Of a stretch of 6,444 nt of DNA, positions 1-5,166 are shown piece by piece. The notes beneath the pieces were generated by a model. The model was not told the origin of the DNA and searched no databases. It saw nothing but the letters and a program-made list of their open reading frames with translations. The position numbers and the translations under genes were made by a program. The number at the start of each line of letters is the position of its first letter. The stretch's first letter is position 1. Origin of the DNA: Prevotella sp. UBA6387 (GTDB taxonomy: Bacteria; Bacteroidota; Bacteroidia; Bacteroidales; Bacteroidaceae); NCBI GenBank assembly GCA_002437565.1, contig DJQL01000094.1, forward strand, positions 1,839 through 8,282. Direction: 5' to 3'.

Positions 1-36
1 GCCTTGACGCAAGCGTCTGCCACAAGAAGAGCTTAA
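1..36 (+). CDS. Possible 3' tail of a plus-strand gene entering from the left
   Basis: Frame 1 reads eleven codons (ALTQASATRRA) and ends at TAA, 26 bases before a strong hairpin whose T-run suits a plus-strand transcript. That layout fits the last codons of a gene convergent with the redox-type protein gene to its right. Nothing about function can be said from eleven residues. The alternative is a minus-strand gene starting at the ATG read from base 52 and leaving the window to the left. I see no TAnnTTTG promoter for such a gene nearby, so the tail reading is mildly preferred. Confidence 0.2.
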   Translation, partial: ALTQASATRRA

Positions 37-62
37 AGTCAGGGCATGACATAAATAAAAAA

Positions 63-104
63 GCCTCGCTGATTTGGATAAAACACCAAACAGCGAGGTT
101 TTTT
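63..104. terminator. Bidirectional intrinsic terminator
   Basis: An outer 8-bp stem (CCTCGCTG at 64-71 with CAGCGAGG at 91-98) stacks on an inner 5-bp stem (TTTGG at 73-77 with CCAAA at 86-90), with one bulged A at 72 and an 8-base loop. On the plus strand it is followed by six Ts (99-104). On the minus strand it is followed by the complement of the A-rich run 51-62. It can therefore end the dusB/redox-protein transcript from the right and any plus-strand gene from the left. Confidence 0.85.
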
Positions 105-168
105 AAGTGTTAGGGCTCTCTCGAATTCACCGCTCTTAGGAGTCTGAAAACTATATTGACAGAAGCTC

Positions 169-558
169 TTATCGTTTAGCAAGTTGATCTTCTAAAAATT
201 CGCAAGCGTCAGCTACACAAAACGGACACTCGCGCAGCACCTTGTGGGTGTCAACACCTTTAAGCAGCTTGCATTGAGTGGCGTGATTGCGCTCCTGAAA
301 CTTTTTCATCACCTCGCGCACTTGTTGCATCGTCTTGCGCTTGTCCTTATTCGCAAGCCCTAACACAAGAGCAGCGCCAACGAGAGCCCCGCAAGTGCCT
401 TCCATGTTGGTCATGCCAGCCGCGAAACCGTCTGTCAAGTTCATTGCCATGGCCTCATCCAAGCCCGTGATTTCAGGATAAGACGTGACAACTGACTGGG
501 CACAATTATACTTTCCACTTGCCTTTTTAGAGGCGGCAATTTCCTTTCTCGTTTCCAT
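169..558 (-). CDS. C_GCAxxG_C_C family redox-type protein
   Basis: This 129-residue cytosolic protein matches the family named for its spaced cysteines. Cys19 lies in an N-terminal NCAQSV segment. Cys56 lies in GTCGALVG, the GxCGAxxG signature. Cys96 follows, and a CPFC pair (Cys111, Cys114) lies near the C-terminus with a further Cys119. No signal peptide or membrane span is visible; residues 57-69 are hydrophobic but glycine- and alanine-rich, as is usual around the signature. Members are thought to bind a metal or cluster or to act in thiol redox chemistry, but no reaction is firmly assigned, so none is claimed here. The gene starts 56 bases after the dusB stop with no visible promoter, which suggests a shared transcript ending at the hairpin at 63-104. 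The ATG at 558 gives the usual family N-terminus. No strong ribosome-binding site precedes it. Confidence 0.88.
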   Translation of the reverse strand: METRKEIAASKKASGKYNCAQSVVTSYPEITGLDEAMAMNLTDGFAAGMTNMEGTCGALVGAALVLGLANKDKRKTMQQVREVMKKFQERNHATQCKLLKGVDTHKVLRECPFCVADACEFLEDQLAKR

Positions 559-614
559 AAGTCAAACAATTGTTAACGTATATTAAAACAATTCATGCTT
601 TTGTCGCAGATAGC

Positions 615-1637
615 TCATAACCCTTTGAGTTTCAATCTACATTCCTCAAGTATATTTACAACTTCTTGCACGGTATTTGCCCTCAACATGGCTATTCTGG
701 TCTGCCGGAAGTTGGGAATGTTCTTGAAAATTGGGGAAGCCGCCAAATGTCTGCGAGTATGCAATATGCCACGATACTCGTCAATGCGCTCAACATTGAT
801 GCGCAACTGCTCCTCCAGCACGTCTATCTTGTCGTCTATTGTCAAGGGTGCAGCAGGTACCGTATCTGCACCCTTACCACACACGCCATTATCATTACTG
901 CCATCAATATAGTCTCTACACTCCTTGAAAAACCAAGGTCTGCCGAAAGTGGCACGACCAATCATCACCGCGTCTACACCATACTTGTCAAATGCCTCCT
1001 TTGCCATCAGCGGAGACGTTATGTCGCCATTGCCTATGATAGGTATATGGATGCGTGGATTGTGTTTAACCTCGCCTATAAGCGTCCAATCGGCAGCACC
1101 GGTGTACATTTGCGACCTCGTGCGCCCATGTATTGTCAAAGCCTGAATGCCACAGTCCTGCAACTGCTCTGCCAACGTTGAAATGACGAGATTGTCCTTG
1201 TCCCAACCAAGACGTGTCTTGGCGGTGACTGGTATATTCACAGCCTTTACTACCGCGCGCGTTATCTCCAACATGAGCGGAATGTCTCTCAACAGGCCCG
1301 CGCCAGCCCCCTTGCCTGCCACCTTCTTCACTGGGCAACCAAAGTTGAGGTCGATAATGTCTGGATGGAAAGTCTCTACAATCTTTGCGGCCTCAACCAT
1401 GGAGTCTACATTCTTGCCATAGATTTGTATACCCACTGGCCGCTCATCGTCGTTTACTTTCATCTTCGACAAAGTGCTTGGTATAGAACGTATTATGGCA
1501 TCTGCCGCCACAAACTCAGTATACACCATGGCCGCCCCAAACCGCTTGCACAGCTTGCGGAAACCTATGTCGGTAACGTCTTCCATGGGTGCAAGAAACA
1601 ATGGCCTGCTACCAAAGTCTAAATCGCCTATTTTCAT
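615..1637 (-). CDS. dusB: tRNA-dihydrouridine synthase B
   Basis: This FMN-dependent enzyme reduces specific uridines in the D-loop of tRNA to dihydrouridine with NADPH. The 340-residue length is normal for bacterial Dus proteins. The FMN-binding TIM barrel begins with APMEDVTD (residues 16-23). The active-site segment DLNFGCPVKKVAGKGAG has the catalytic Cys at 101. TAKTRLGW (138-145), TIHGRTR (158-164), GNGDI (202-206) and GRATFGRPWFF (227-237) follow, and the last ~75 residues form the helical tRNA-binding domain. Residues ~244-266 look like an extra Gly/Ser/Asn/Ala-rich linker between the two domains. The ATG at 1637 is preceded by AAGGGAAC, a weak purine-rich site, and lies directly before the expected MKIGDL start. 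The gene probably leads a two-gene unit with the C_GCAxxG_C_C protein. DusB is chosen over DusA/DusC from overall resemblance and is less certain than the Dus family call. Confidence 0.93.
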   Translation of the reverse strand: MKIGDLDFGSRPLFLAPMEDVTDIGFRKLCKRFGAAMVYTEFVAADAIIRSIPSTLSKMKVNDDERPVGIQIYGKNVDSMVEAAKIVETFHPDIIDLNFGCPVKKVAGKGAGAGLLRDIPLMLEITRAVVKAVNIPVTAKTRLGWDKDNLVISTLAEQLQDCGIQALTIHGRTRSQMYTGAADWTLIGEVKHNPRIHIPIIGNGDITSPLMAKEAFDKYGVDAVMIGRATFGRPWFFKECRDYIDGSNDNGVCGKGADTVPAAPLTIDDKIDVLEEQLRINVERIDEYRGILHTRRHLAASPIFKNIPNFRQTRIAMLRANTVQEVVNILEECRLKLKGL

Positions 1638-1744
1638 CTTTGTTCCCTTATATTCTTACTTATAACCAAAATTGAATGGTGCCTTAAGCCAATACATCTA
1701 TTTTTTAACGATGTCATTCGGTCTTGTCAGCTATTGTTGTATTT

Positions 1745-1754
1745 GCAAAGTTAC
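1745..1754 (-). promoter_or_regulatory. Probable -7 promoter element for dusB
   Basis: Read on the minus strand this is GTAACTTTGC, containing a perfect TAnnTTTG Bacteroidota -7 box (1753-1746). It would place the transcription start near 1740 and give a leader of about 100 bases before dusB. The -33 half is not convincing: the nearest minus-strand TTTG (1770-1767) is only 13 bases away, against the usual 19-21. Confidence 0.5.
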
Positions 1755-1810
1755 GATTTTTCTTCACAAACTTTCGTATATCACAAACATTAAAAAAACA
1801 AGACATGGAC

Positions 1811-1845
1811 AAATAAAAAAAGAGAGTAACGAAACGTTACTCTCT
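1811..1845 (-). terminator. Intrinsic terminator of tRNA-Asn
   Basis: A perfect 11-bp stem (1821-1831 with 1835-1845) closes a 3-base loop. On the minus strand it is followed by TTTTTTATTT, the complement of 1811-1820. It begins 5 bases beyond the tRNA 3' end, so it terminates the tRNA transcript and insulates dusB from it. Confidence 0.92.
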
Positions 1846-1849
1846 CGTG

Positions 1850-1923
1850 CGCTCCAGGATGGGCTTGAACCAACGACCCCCTGATTAACAGTCAGGTGCT
1901 CTAACCAACTGAGCTACTGAAGC
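1850..1923 (-). tRNA. tRNA-Asn (anticodon GTT)
   Basis: This folds as a 74-base tRNA. The 7-bp acceptor stem is GCTTCAG with CTGGAGC (one G-U pair), bases 8-9 are TA, the D-arm is GCTC/GAGC with a GG-containing loop, and the anticodon arm is CCTGA-CTGTTAA-TCAGG with anticodon GTT. A 5-base variable loop, the T-loop TTCAAGC and discriminator G follow. CCA is not encoded (the next bases are CAC) and must be added afterwards. The T-stem GTTGG/CCATC has one U-U mismatch at pair 50-64. The gene has its own promoter upstream and a hairpin terminator directly downstream, so it is transcribed alone. Confidence 0.96.
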
Positions 1924-1953
1924 AGTGTGCTTGTCATTTCTGATTTGCGGTTG

Positions 1954-1985
1954 CAAAGGTACGCACATTCTTCGAACCCACCAAA
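1954..1985 (-). promoter_or_regulatory. Bacteroidota -33/-7 promoter of tRNA-Asn
   Basis: On the minus strand, TTTG at 1985-1982 is followed after exactly 20 bases by TACCTTTG at 1961-1954. This matches the Bacteroidota housekeeping sigma consensus TTTG-(19 to 21)-TAnnTTTG. Transcription would start near 1947, leaving a leader of about 20-25 bases to be removed by RNase P from the tRNA 5' end at 1923. Confidence 0.8.
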
Positions 1986-2065
1986 CTTTTTCGCAACTTT
2001 TTTATCATTTTTCTTCAATAACATTATTTTTGCCCTTTCAGAGTGATGATTAGGCTCTATTATTA

Positions 2066-2075
2066 GTATCTTTGC
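2066..2075 (+). promoter_or_regulatory. Probable -7 promoter element of the S41 peptidase gene
   Basis: GTATCTTTGC contains a perfect TAnnTTTG box (2067-2074), 56 bases before the start codon, so transcription would begin near 2081 with a leader of about 50 bases. No -33 TTTG lies at the usual distance; the closest, at 2029-2032, is 34 bases away. The upstream partner is therefore weak or absent. Confidence 0.6.
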
Positions 2076-2130
2076 ACATATTATTCACCATGTCATTAAA
2101 ACGCGGTTTATTCGATTCATACATTTATAA

Positions 2131-3846
2131 ATGAAAAAAACATATCTGTTGTTGCTCTGCCTCTTCACGGGCTTGTTTGGCTACGCGCAAAACAATGACG
2201 AGCACTATTTCAAGGTGGCCAAGAACCTCGACCTTTTCAATGCCATCTACAAGAACCTTGACATGATGTATGTCGACACGCTTGACGCCGACATCACCAT
2301 AGGCACTGGCATAAACGCCTTGCTGCGAAGCCTCGACCCCTACACGGAGTATTATCCGGCCAACAAGAGCCAGGACGTGAAGATGATGCTCACCGGTAAA
2401 TACGCTGGCATTGGCTCGCTCATAAGATACAACTTCAAGCTCTGCCGCGTGTGCATAGACGAGCCCTACGAGAACATGCCAGCCGCAAAGGCAGGGTTGA
2501 GGAAGGGCGACATCATCATATCCATCGACGGGGAGGACATGACCAAGAAAGACAACGAGTATGTGAGCAATCACCTGCGCGGAGACGCCGGCACCACATT
2601 CGAGCTGAAGATTCACCGCCCGTCCACTGGCAAGGACATGAAGTTCAAGGTGACGCGACGCGCCATACAACTGCCTGCCGTGACCTATTACGGCGTGCAG
2701 CCAAACGGTTTCGGCTACCTTAACCTAAACTCCTACACAGAAGGGTGCGGACGCGACGTGCGCAACGCCATCATAGACATGAAGGAAAAAGGCATGAAGG
2801 GGCTCGTGCTCGACCTCAGGGGCAACGGCGGAGGATCAGAGATGGAGGCGGTGAACATCGTCAACTGCCTCGTGCCCAAAGGCCGGCTCGTGGTGAGCAA
2901 CCGAGGGAAGATGAAAAAGGTGAACCACGACTATTACACCCAGGTGGAACCCGTGGACACGGTGATGCCCGTGGTGGTGCTCGTGAACGGCAATACGGCT
3001 TCGGCGGCGGAAATCACCAGCGGCTCACTGCAAGACTTCGACCGCGCCGTGGTGATGGGGACCAAGACTTTCGGCAAGGGACTCGTGCAAACGGTGATGA
3101 ACCTGCCATACAACGCACAAATGAAGCTCACCACCAACAAGTATTACATCCCCTCAGGACGATGCATACAGAAGATAAACTACCGGCACAACGGCAAGGG
3201 CGGTGCCGAGGTGGTGGCCGACTCGCTGACCCACGCCTTCAAGACGCTGCACGGACGCACGGTGAAGGACGGGGGAGGAATAATGCCAGACATAAAGGTG
3301 GAGAATGACTCCATGCCAAACATAACATATTATCTCGCGGCCGTGCGCGACTCAAGCGAGCTGGTAGACACATGGGAACAAAAATACATCGCCTCCCATC
3401 CCACCATAGCGAAGCCGTCGGAATTCAGCCTTACTGATGACGACTTCAACGACTTCAAGAAGACCGTGATGGCAAGCTCGTTCAAATACGACGACATCAG
3501 CGGCAAGCAACTCAACGAACTGGAGAAGCTGGCGAAGTTTGAGGGGTACTACGACGATGCGAAGGCTGAGTTTGACGCCCTGCGCAAGAAGTTGCACCAC
3601 AACCTCGGGAAAGACCTCGACAAGGCAAAGGAAAGCATCATGCAGGTGCTCACCAACGACATCGTGACAGCCTACTATTTCCAGCGCGGCGCCGTGGAAA
3701 ACACGCTGCGCACCGACAAGCAAGTCAAGGCCGCCTTCGACCTGCTCGCCGACAAGGCCAAATACGATAGCATTTTAAGGCCAACGCCCGTGGCGCAGCC
3801 AACTACCAAGCCACAGCCTCAACAGAAGAAAAAAGGCAAGAAATAA
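2131..3846 (+). CDS. Exported S41 family C-terminal-processing peptidase with PDZ domain
   Basis: This 571-residue serine endopeptidase belongs to the CtpA/Tsp group, which trims or degrades envelope proteins from their C-termini. A signal peptide (Lys-Lys, a Leu-rich core, cleavage near Ala19-Gln20) exports it to the periplasm or envelope; I see no lipobox. An N-terminal helical region (21-90) leads to a PDZ domain (about 90-165, with AGLRKGDIIISIDG at 121-134). The protease core has VLDLRGNGGG (226-235), the nucleophile Ser291 in NTASAAE, and the general base Lys316 in TFGKG. The 25-residue Ser-Lys spacing equals that of E. coli Tsp (430 and 455). A helical C-terminal region (about 410-550) ends in a basic tail, QKKKGKK. 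The protein looks complete and active. The ATG at 2131 gives a proper signal peptide and follows A-rich bases rather than a Shine-Dalgarno site. It is transcribed alone, divergent from tRNA-Asn. Its substrates cannot be told from sequence. Confidence 0.95.
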   Translation: MKKTYLLLLCLFTGLFGYAQNNDEHYFKVAKNLDLFNAIYKNLDMMYVDTLDADITIGTGINALLRSLDPYTEYYPANKSQDVKMMLTGKYAGIGSLIRYNFKLCRVCIDEPYENMPAAKAGLRKGDIIISIDGEDMTKKDNEYVSNHLRGDAGTTFELKIHRPSTGKDMKFKVTRRAIQLPAVTYYGVQPNGFGYLNLNSYTEGCGRDVRNAIIDMKEKGMKGLVLDLRGNGGGSEMEAVNIVNCLVPKGRLVVSNRGKMKKVNHDYYTQVEPVDTVMPVVVLVNGNTASAAEITSGSLQDFDRAVVMGTKTFGKGLVQTVMNLPYNAQMKLTTNKYYIPSGRCIQKINYRHNGKGGAEVVADSLTHAFKTLHGRTVKDGGGIMPDIKVENDSMPNITYYLAAVRDSSELVDTWEQKYIASHPTIAKPSEFSLTDDDFNDFKKTVMASSFKYDDISGKQLNELEKLAKFEGYYDDAKAEFDALRKKLHHNLGKDLDKAKESIMQVLTNDIVTAYYFQRGAVENTLRTDKQVKAAFDLLADKAKYDSILRPTPVAQPTTKPQPQQKKKGKK

Positions 3847-3872
3847 GGCTTACACGCCAACACATTCATACC

Positions 3873-3920
3873 AATGCCCACGAGCGCGACGAAAACATGC
3901 ACGCCCGTGGGCATTTTGGT
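3873..3920 (+). terminator. Probable terminator of the S41 peptidase gene
   Basis: A perfect 10-bp stem (AATGCCCACG at 3873-3882 with CGTGGGCATT at 3906-3915) starts 26 bases after the stop codon and is followed by TTGGTTCATGTTTATT. The loop is long (23 bases) but can be shortened by an internal GCG/CGC pairing (3884-3886 with 3902-3904). The U-run is weak, so this may work as a 3' stabilising hairpin as much as a terminator. Confidence 0.55.
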
Positions 3921-3945
3921 TCATGTTTATTGTACTGTTTGGTCT

Positions 3946-3963
3946 ATGCCCACGTCCATGGGC
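3946..3963 (+). other. Second copy of the terminator arm, with a small local hairpin
   Basis: ATGCCCACG at 3946-3954 repeats the left arm of the preceding hairpin (3874-3882), so it can also pair with CGTGGGCAT at 3906-3914. Alternatively, GCCCA at 3948-3952 pairs locally with TGGGC at 3959-3963. Further on, 3962-3968 can pair with 3993-3999. These are alternative folds seen by eye, with no energies calculated. Confidence 0.4.
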
Positions 3964-4028
3964 TCCTGATATAGGGCCATTCGGGTTGCGGACGGGAGCA
4001 AGACAACCACCGGAATCAACATAGCCTC

Positions 4029-4041
4029 ATAATATTTTACA
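4029..4041. repeat. 13-base direct repeat, left copy
   Basis: ATAATATTTTACA occurs here and identically at 4419-4431. The two copies bracket the hairpin and tandem-repeat material of the intergenic region. The sequence is AT-rich, so chance is a real alternative to a duplication of an insertion target. Confidence 0.5.
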
Positions 4042-4106
4042 AAAGGCCTTCTGAGAATCGATTTTTCAATCATGCGATTTCCTTTTGGGCGAAACGACGC
4101 ATTTTC

Positions 4107-4126
4107 AGCTGTTTTATCAAACAGCT
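4107..4126. other. Perfect 8-bp stem-loop
   Basis: AGCTGTTT (4107-4114) pairs with AAACAGCT (4119-4126) around a TATC loop. No U-run follows on either strand, so it is a poor terminator. It sits in non-coding sequence just before the inverted and tandem repeats and may be part of the same repeat element. Confidence 0.5.
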
Positions 4127-4158
4127 TAATATCAACAAGTTACGATTTCAATGATTTT

Positions 4159-4184
4159 TAAGCGTTACCGATGCGATTAAGCGG
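4159..4184 (-). repeat. Degenerate inverted units preceding the 22-base array
   Basis: Read on the minus strand this holds two CGCTTA boxes, one of them in GCTTAATCGCAT (4182-4171). That resembles the array core GCTTATATCGCGT with one base missing. Because the units are inverted, this segment can fold back on the first array units: 4172-4182 with 4197-4208, and TAAGCG at 4159-4164 with CGCTTA at 4218-4223. Confidence 0.45.
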
Positions 4185-4194
4185 CTCCGGCTTT

Positions 4195-4283
4195 ACGCTT
4201 GAATCGTGTTGCCTTTGCGCTTATATCGCGTCATCGTTTAGCTTATATCGCGTTGCCCTCACGCTTATATCGCGTTATCATAT
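4195..4283. repeat. Tandem array of four 22-base units
   Basis: The core GCTTATATCGCGT occurs exactly at 4219-4231, 4241-4253 and 4263-4275. A diverged copy, GCTTGAATCGTGT, lies at 4197-4209. All starts are exactly 22 bases apart, about two helical turns. The sequence between cores varies (variants such as TGCCTTT, CATCGTTT, TGCCCTC), unlike CRISPR spacers, which are longer and whose repeats are longer too. No nearby gene obviously uses the array. Its role is unknown: it could be a dispersed intergenic repeat family, a protein-binding array, or slippage-derived DNA. Confidence 0.85.
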
Positions 4284-4418
4284 TGCCAAGACGACGGCTG
4301 CACCCACTGCCAAACGGCAAAAGCCATGGCCAAAAGCCGCTGAAGATGTCGGCAGAAAGCAGACGCAAGCAGTTTTCCCACCCTAAATTCACCTGTTCAC
4401 AAGTGCTGGATTCCGGCA

Positions 4419-4431
4419 ATAATATTTTACA
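4419..4431. repeat. 13-base direct repeat, right copy
   Basis: This is the identical second copy of the 13-mer at 4029-4041. It lies next to the U-tract side of the minus-strand terminator. I found no terminal inverted repeats just inside the two copies. Confidence 0.5.
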
Positions 4432-4487
4432 TTTAAGAAAAAATAAGAAAGGACCGCCACGCCCATGACTGGGCTGCGATCCTTTCT
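4431..4487 (-). terminator. Intrinsic terminator of the anti-sigma-like membrane protein gene
   Basis: A 12-bp outer stem (4446-4457 with 4476-4487, one G-U pair on the minus strand) encloses an inner stem GCCCA/TGGGC (4461-4465 with 4470-4474). On the minus strand it is followed by a T-rich run, the complement of 4431-4445. It lies about 100 bases beyond the gene's stop codon and is the clear end of the minus-strand unit. Confidence 0.88.
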
Positions 4488-4589
4488 ACGTTAGTATGTT
4501 ATGAAAAATTTGAGAGAATTGAAACTTCACAGTTTCCTTTGTTGTTGTTTTACTTTAATGATTTATAGAGAAAGCATAGAAATATCTTA

Positions 4590-5087
4590 TTATTTTAGCA
4601 CTGGCATCGAAGCCGGCGCATCTGGCGAGGCGAGGCTCTGTTGCAGTGTGTCGATCATGGAACTGTCTCCTATGGCGACATTAGTGCCGTTGTCGAGCTC
4701 TGGCTTGTAGTATCCGTCATAATTGCTAATGGGGTCGCTTGCGTTCTTCGAGAAAGGCACCTGCATCGCGTTGCCCAACGTGAGAAGTATGGCAACCATG
4801 GCTGCAGCCTTGAGAAGAGGCTTGAAACGCTGGCCCATGGAGATGACATGCGCCTTCACTGGCTTGCGCTCAGCTATGGCGGCAAGGAGCTTCTTGTCGA
4901 AATCATCGCCCAATACATCACGCTTAGCCTCTGTCGCCTCATAGCTGAACAATGGCTTATAACGCATCAGCTCCGTCGGGATATTGTCCTGGCTGAAGAA
5001 CGCGCGGAGGATGTCTTCCTCCTCAAGAGAGGTCTCGCCTTCCCAATAGCGGTTCAAAAGTTGATCAATGTATTTGTAGTCCATCAT
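4590..5087 (-). CDS. Small single-pass membrane protein, anti-sigma-factor-like
   Basis: This is a 165-residue protein with three parts. The N-terminal segment (1-80) is charged and helical and contains DYKYIDQLLNRYWEGETSLE and EEEDILRAFF. One hydrophobic span (about 88-106, rich in Ala, Leu, Val, Ile) follows a basic patch. The C-terminal tail (107-165) is polar, with many Asp, Asn, Ser and Pro. The pattern 'residues-then-E-G-E-x-S-x-E-E-E' near the start resembles the N-terminal domains of Bacteroidota anti-sigma factors, and proteins of this look often sit beside ECF sigma genes. I infer a cytosolic N-terminus and a periplasmic tail, but no partner is visible, so the function is not claimed. 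The start could be the ATG at 5087 or the next one at 5084; the second gives the more usual MDYKYI start. It lies 79 bases after the S46 peptidase with no TAnnTTTG promoter in the gap, suggesting cotranscription. Confidence 0.8.
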   Translation of the reverse strand: MMDYKYIDQLLNRYWEGETSLEEEDILRAFFSQDNIPTELMRYKPLFSYEATEAKRDVLGDDFDKKLLAAIAERKPVKAHVISMGQRFKPLLKAAAMVAILLTLGNAMQVPFSKNASDPISNYDGYYKPELDNGTNVAIGDSSMIDTLQQSLASPDAPASMPVLK

Positions 5088-5110
5088 TTTGGTGTTTCTA
5101 TTAAGACGAC

Positions 5111-5144
5111 GATGGGGCGGCTGTTTTGTTACAGTCGCCCCATC
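5111..5144. other. Strong GC-rich stem-loop between the S46 peptidase and the membrane protein gene
   Basis: A 14-bp stem (5111-5124 with 5131-5144) closes a 6-base loop. Thirteen pairs are canonical; the odd one is G-U in plus-strand RNA and an A-C mismatch in minus-strand RNA. It begins 22 bases after the S46 stop codon. The minus-strand sequence after it (GTCGTCTTAATAG) is not a real U-tract, while the plus-strand side is more T-rich. It could be a partial terminator, an attenuator or a stabilising 3' hairpin that sets the ratio of the two proteins. Confidence 0.65.
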
Positions 5145-5166
5145 TTATTTAACGTTTGTTTAACTT

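Larger units (their letters stand above)
3847..4589. other. Gene-free intergenic region with hairpins and repeats
   Basis: This stretch lies between the convergent S41 peptidase and membrane-protein genes. Short open frames exist (for example plus strand 4171-4386 and 4199-4468), but they run through tandem repeats and a terminator and resemble no protein I know. The recognisable contents are listed separately: the probable S41 terminator, a competing hairpin partner, an 8-bp hairpin, inverted and tandem 22-base repeats, a 13-base direct repeat and a minus-strand terminator. I see no tRNA, no known riboswitch and no transposase remnant. Confidence 0.7.

Noticed and set aside
568..593. AATTGTT/AACAATT inverted repeat between dusB and the redox-type protein gene
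   Set aside because: A 7-bp AT-only stem with a 12-base loop is weak, and no regulator or promoter element is linked to it.
595..1665. Several plus-strand open frames opposite dusB (for example 666-1181 and 1147-1422)
   Set aside because: They are the antisense of a well-recognised Dus coding sequence, have no known motifs and no promoter.
2125..2670. 181-residue minus-strand open frame opposite the S41 gene
   Set aside because: It is the complement of the signal-peptide and PDZ coding region. Its length reflects the GC-rich codon use of the real gene.
2745..3308. 187-residue plus-strand open frame overlapping the S41 gene in another frame
   Set aside because: The product is an Arg/Gly-rich shifted translation of the protease core, with no independent signals.
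4195..4283. Possible CRISPR array
   Set aside because: A 22-base period with 13-base cores leaves only 9 variable bases, far too short for spacers, and no cas gene is present.
4171..4468. Two overlapping plus-strand open frames across the 22-base repeats
   Set aside because: Their sequence is a translation of the tandem repeats. One runs into the minus-strand terminator, and neither has a plausible start region or a recognisable domain.
4521..4536. 6-bp hairpin GAAACT-TCAC-AGTTTC
   Set aside because: It is short and AT-rich without a U-run, and a much stronger terminator lies just beyond it. Chance is likely.
4501..4710. 69-residue plus-strand open frame starting with MKNLRELKLHSF
   Set aside because: Its second half is antisense to the membrane-protein gene, and it has no promoter or known domain.
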